From Chloroflexota bacterium (GTDB lineage Bacteria; Chloroflexota; Anaerolineae; B4-G1; SLSP01): 5,396 bases of DNA. A program made the translations under genes and the position numbers. Numbering within the stretch: the stretch's first letter is position 1; every line of letters begins with the position of its first letter. This document shows positions 5,305-5,396 of this stretch, one piece after another. Under the pieces are notes generated by a model, which was given only the letters and a program-made list of their open reading frames with translations, made no database searches and was not told the DNA's origin. The stretch spans positions 1 through 5,396 of the forward strand of contig JAAAOZ010000336.1 of the NCBI GenBank assembly GCA_009908585.1. The letters are read 5' to 3'.

Positions 5305-5336
5305 AGCGCGGGGTCTCTCACGAGGCCCCGCGCTTT
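5305..5336 (+). terminator. Strong intrinsic terminator, possibly bidirectional
   Basis: AGCGCGGGGTCTC (5305-5317) pairs with GAGGCCCCGCGCT (5322-5334) to make a 13-bp stem with one T-G wobble and a 4-base loop. A short TTT ends the + strand side (5334-5336), and AAA precedes the stem (5301-5303), so it could work from either side. It is the best terminator in the window and lies 200 bases after the last gene. Confidence 0.75.
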
Positions 5337-5370
5337 CGGCATGGGTTCTGCAAGGCCAAAGTGCAACTCA

Positions 5371-5396
5371 CTAGGGTAGTTCCAGAAATTAAAACC
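5371..5396 (+). repeat. MITE-like element, copy 4 (cut by window edge)
   Basis: CTAGGGTAGTTCCAG and the following bases to AAAACC match the left end of copies 1 and 3 with a single change (CTAGGG for CTAAGG). Only 26 bases are visible. It is in direct orientation with copy 3, 68 bases after that copy's end. Confidence 0.75.

Noticed and set aside
5082..5366. Minus-strand open frame of 94 codons
   Set aside because: It crosses the strong terminator at 5305-5336 and copy 3 of the repeat element, so it is unlikely to be expressed.
11..5396. CRISPR array formed by the recurrent repeats
   Set aside because: The copies are ~96 bp, thousands of bases apart and in mixed orientation; there are no regular spacers and no cas genes.

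Overview
This window looks like a chromosomal stretch of a GC-rich bacterium, most plausibly a member of the Chloroflexota (Anaerolineae/Caldilineae type). The reasons are the protein types (a long CehA/McbA-like PHP protein, a lipoprotein HtrA protease, an exported helix-repeat protein), GC-rich genes set in AT-richer spacers, and the abundance of short palindromic dispersed repeats. The lineage call is inference; no rRNA or other phylogenetic marker is present. All four supported genes lie on the + strand.

Layout. Positions 1-540 are non-coding: one full copy of a ~96-bp inverted-repeat element (11-106), then a nested palindromic repeat (268-436). A small AT-richer gene for a 68-residue conserved-type protein of unknown function (556-762) is followed by a PHP-domain metallohydrolase (834-1895). 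The spacer 1896-2618 holds a terminator-like hairpin, a compact double-hairpin element (2109-2196), a reverse-oriented copy of the 96-bp element (2322-2418) and the promoter of the next gene. An HtrA-like serine protease lipoprotein (2619-3842) ends in a strong hairpin. A second promoter region (3960-4020) and a seven-base tandem repeat (4032-4080) precede a gene for an exported protein with three internal repeats and a Gly/Arg-rich tail (4127-5104). The last 290 bases hold an inverted repeat, another full 96-bp element (5206-5302), a strong intrinsic terminator (5305-5336) and the beginning of a fourth element cut off by the window edge.

How the parts may work together. The main signal is regulatory. 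The protease gene and the repeat-protein gene each have their own promoter, and both promoters share one design: hexamers like TCTCAG/TCTTAG repeated every 11 bp (three copies at the protease, four at the other gene), the last ending exactly 10 bp before a -10 hexamer, with no recognisable -35. That is the geometry of promoters activated by OmpR/PhoB-family response regulators. Both leaders then carry seven-base periodic, purine-rich sequence before a strong Shine-Dalgarno site. An HtrA protease co-regulated with a small exported helical protein recalls the degP/cpxP pairing of the E. coli Cpx envelope-stress response. This window could therefore hold two members of an envelope-stress regulon whose regulator is encoded elsewhere; that is inference from layout, not homology. 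The first two genes show no such promoter and look unrelated to this pair.
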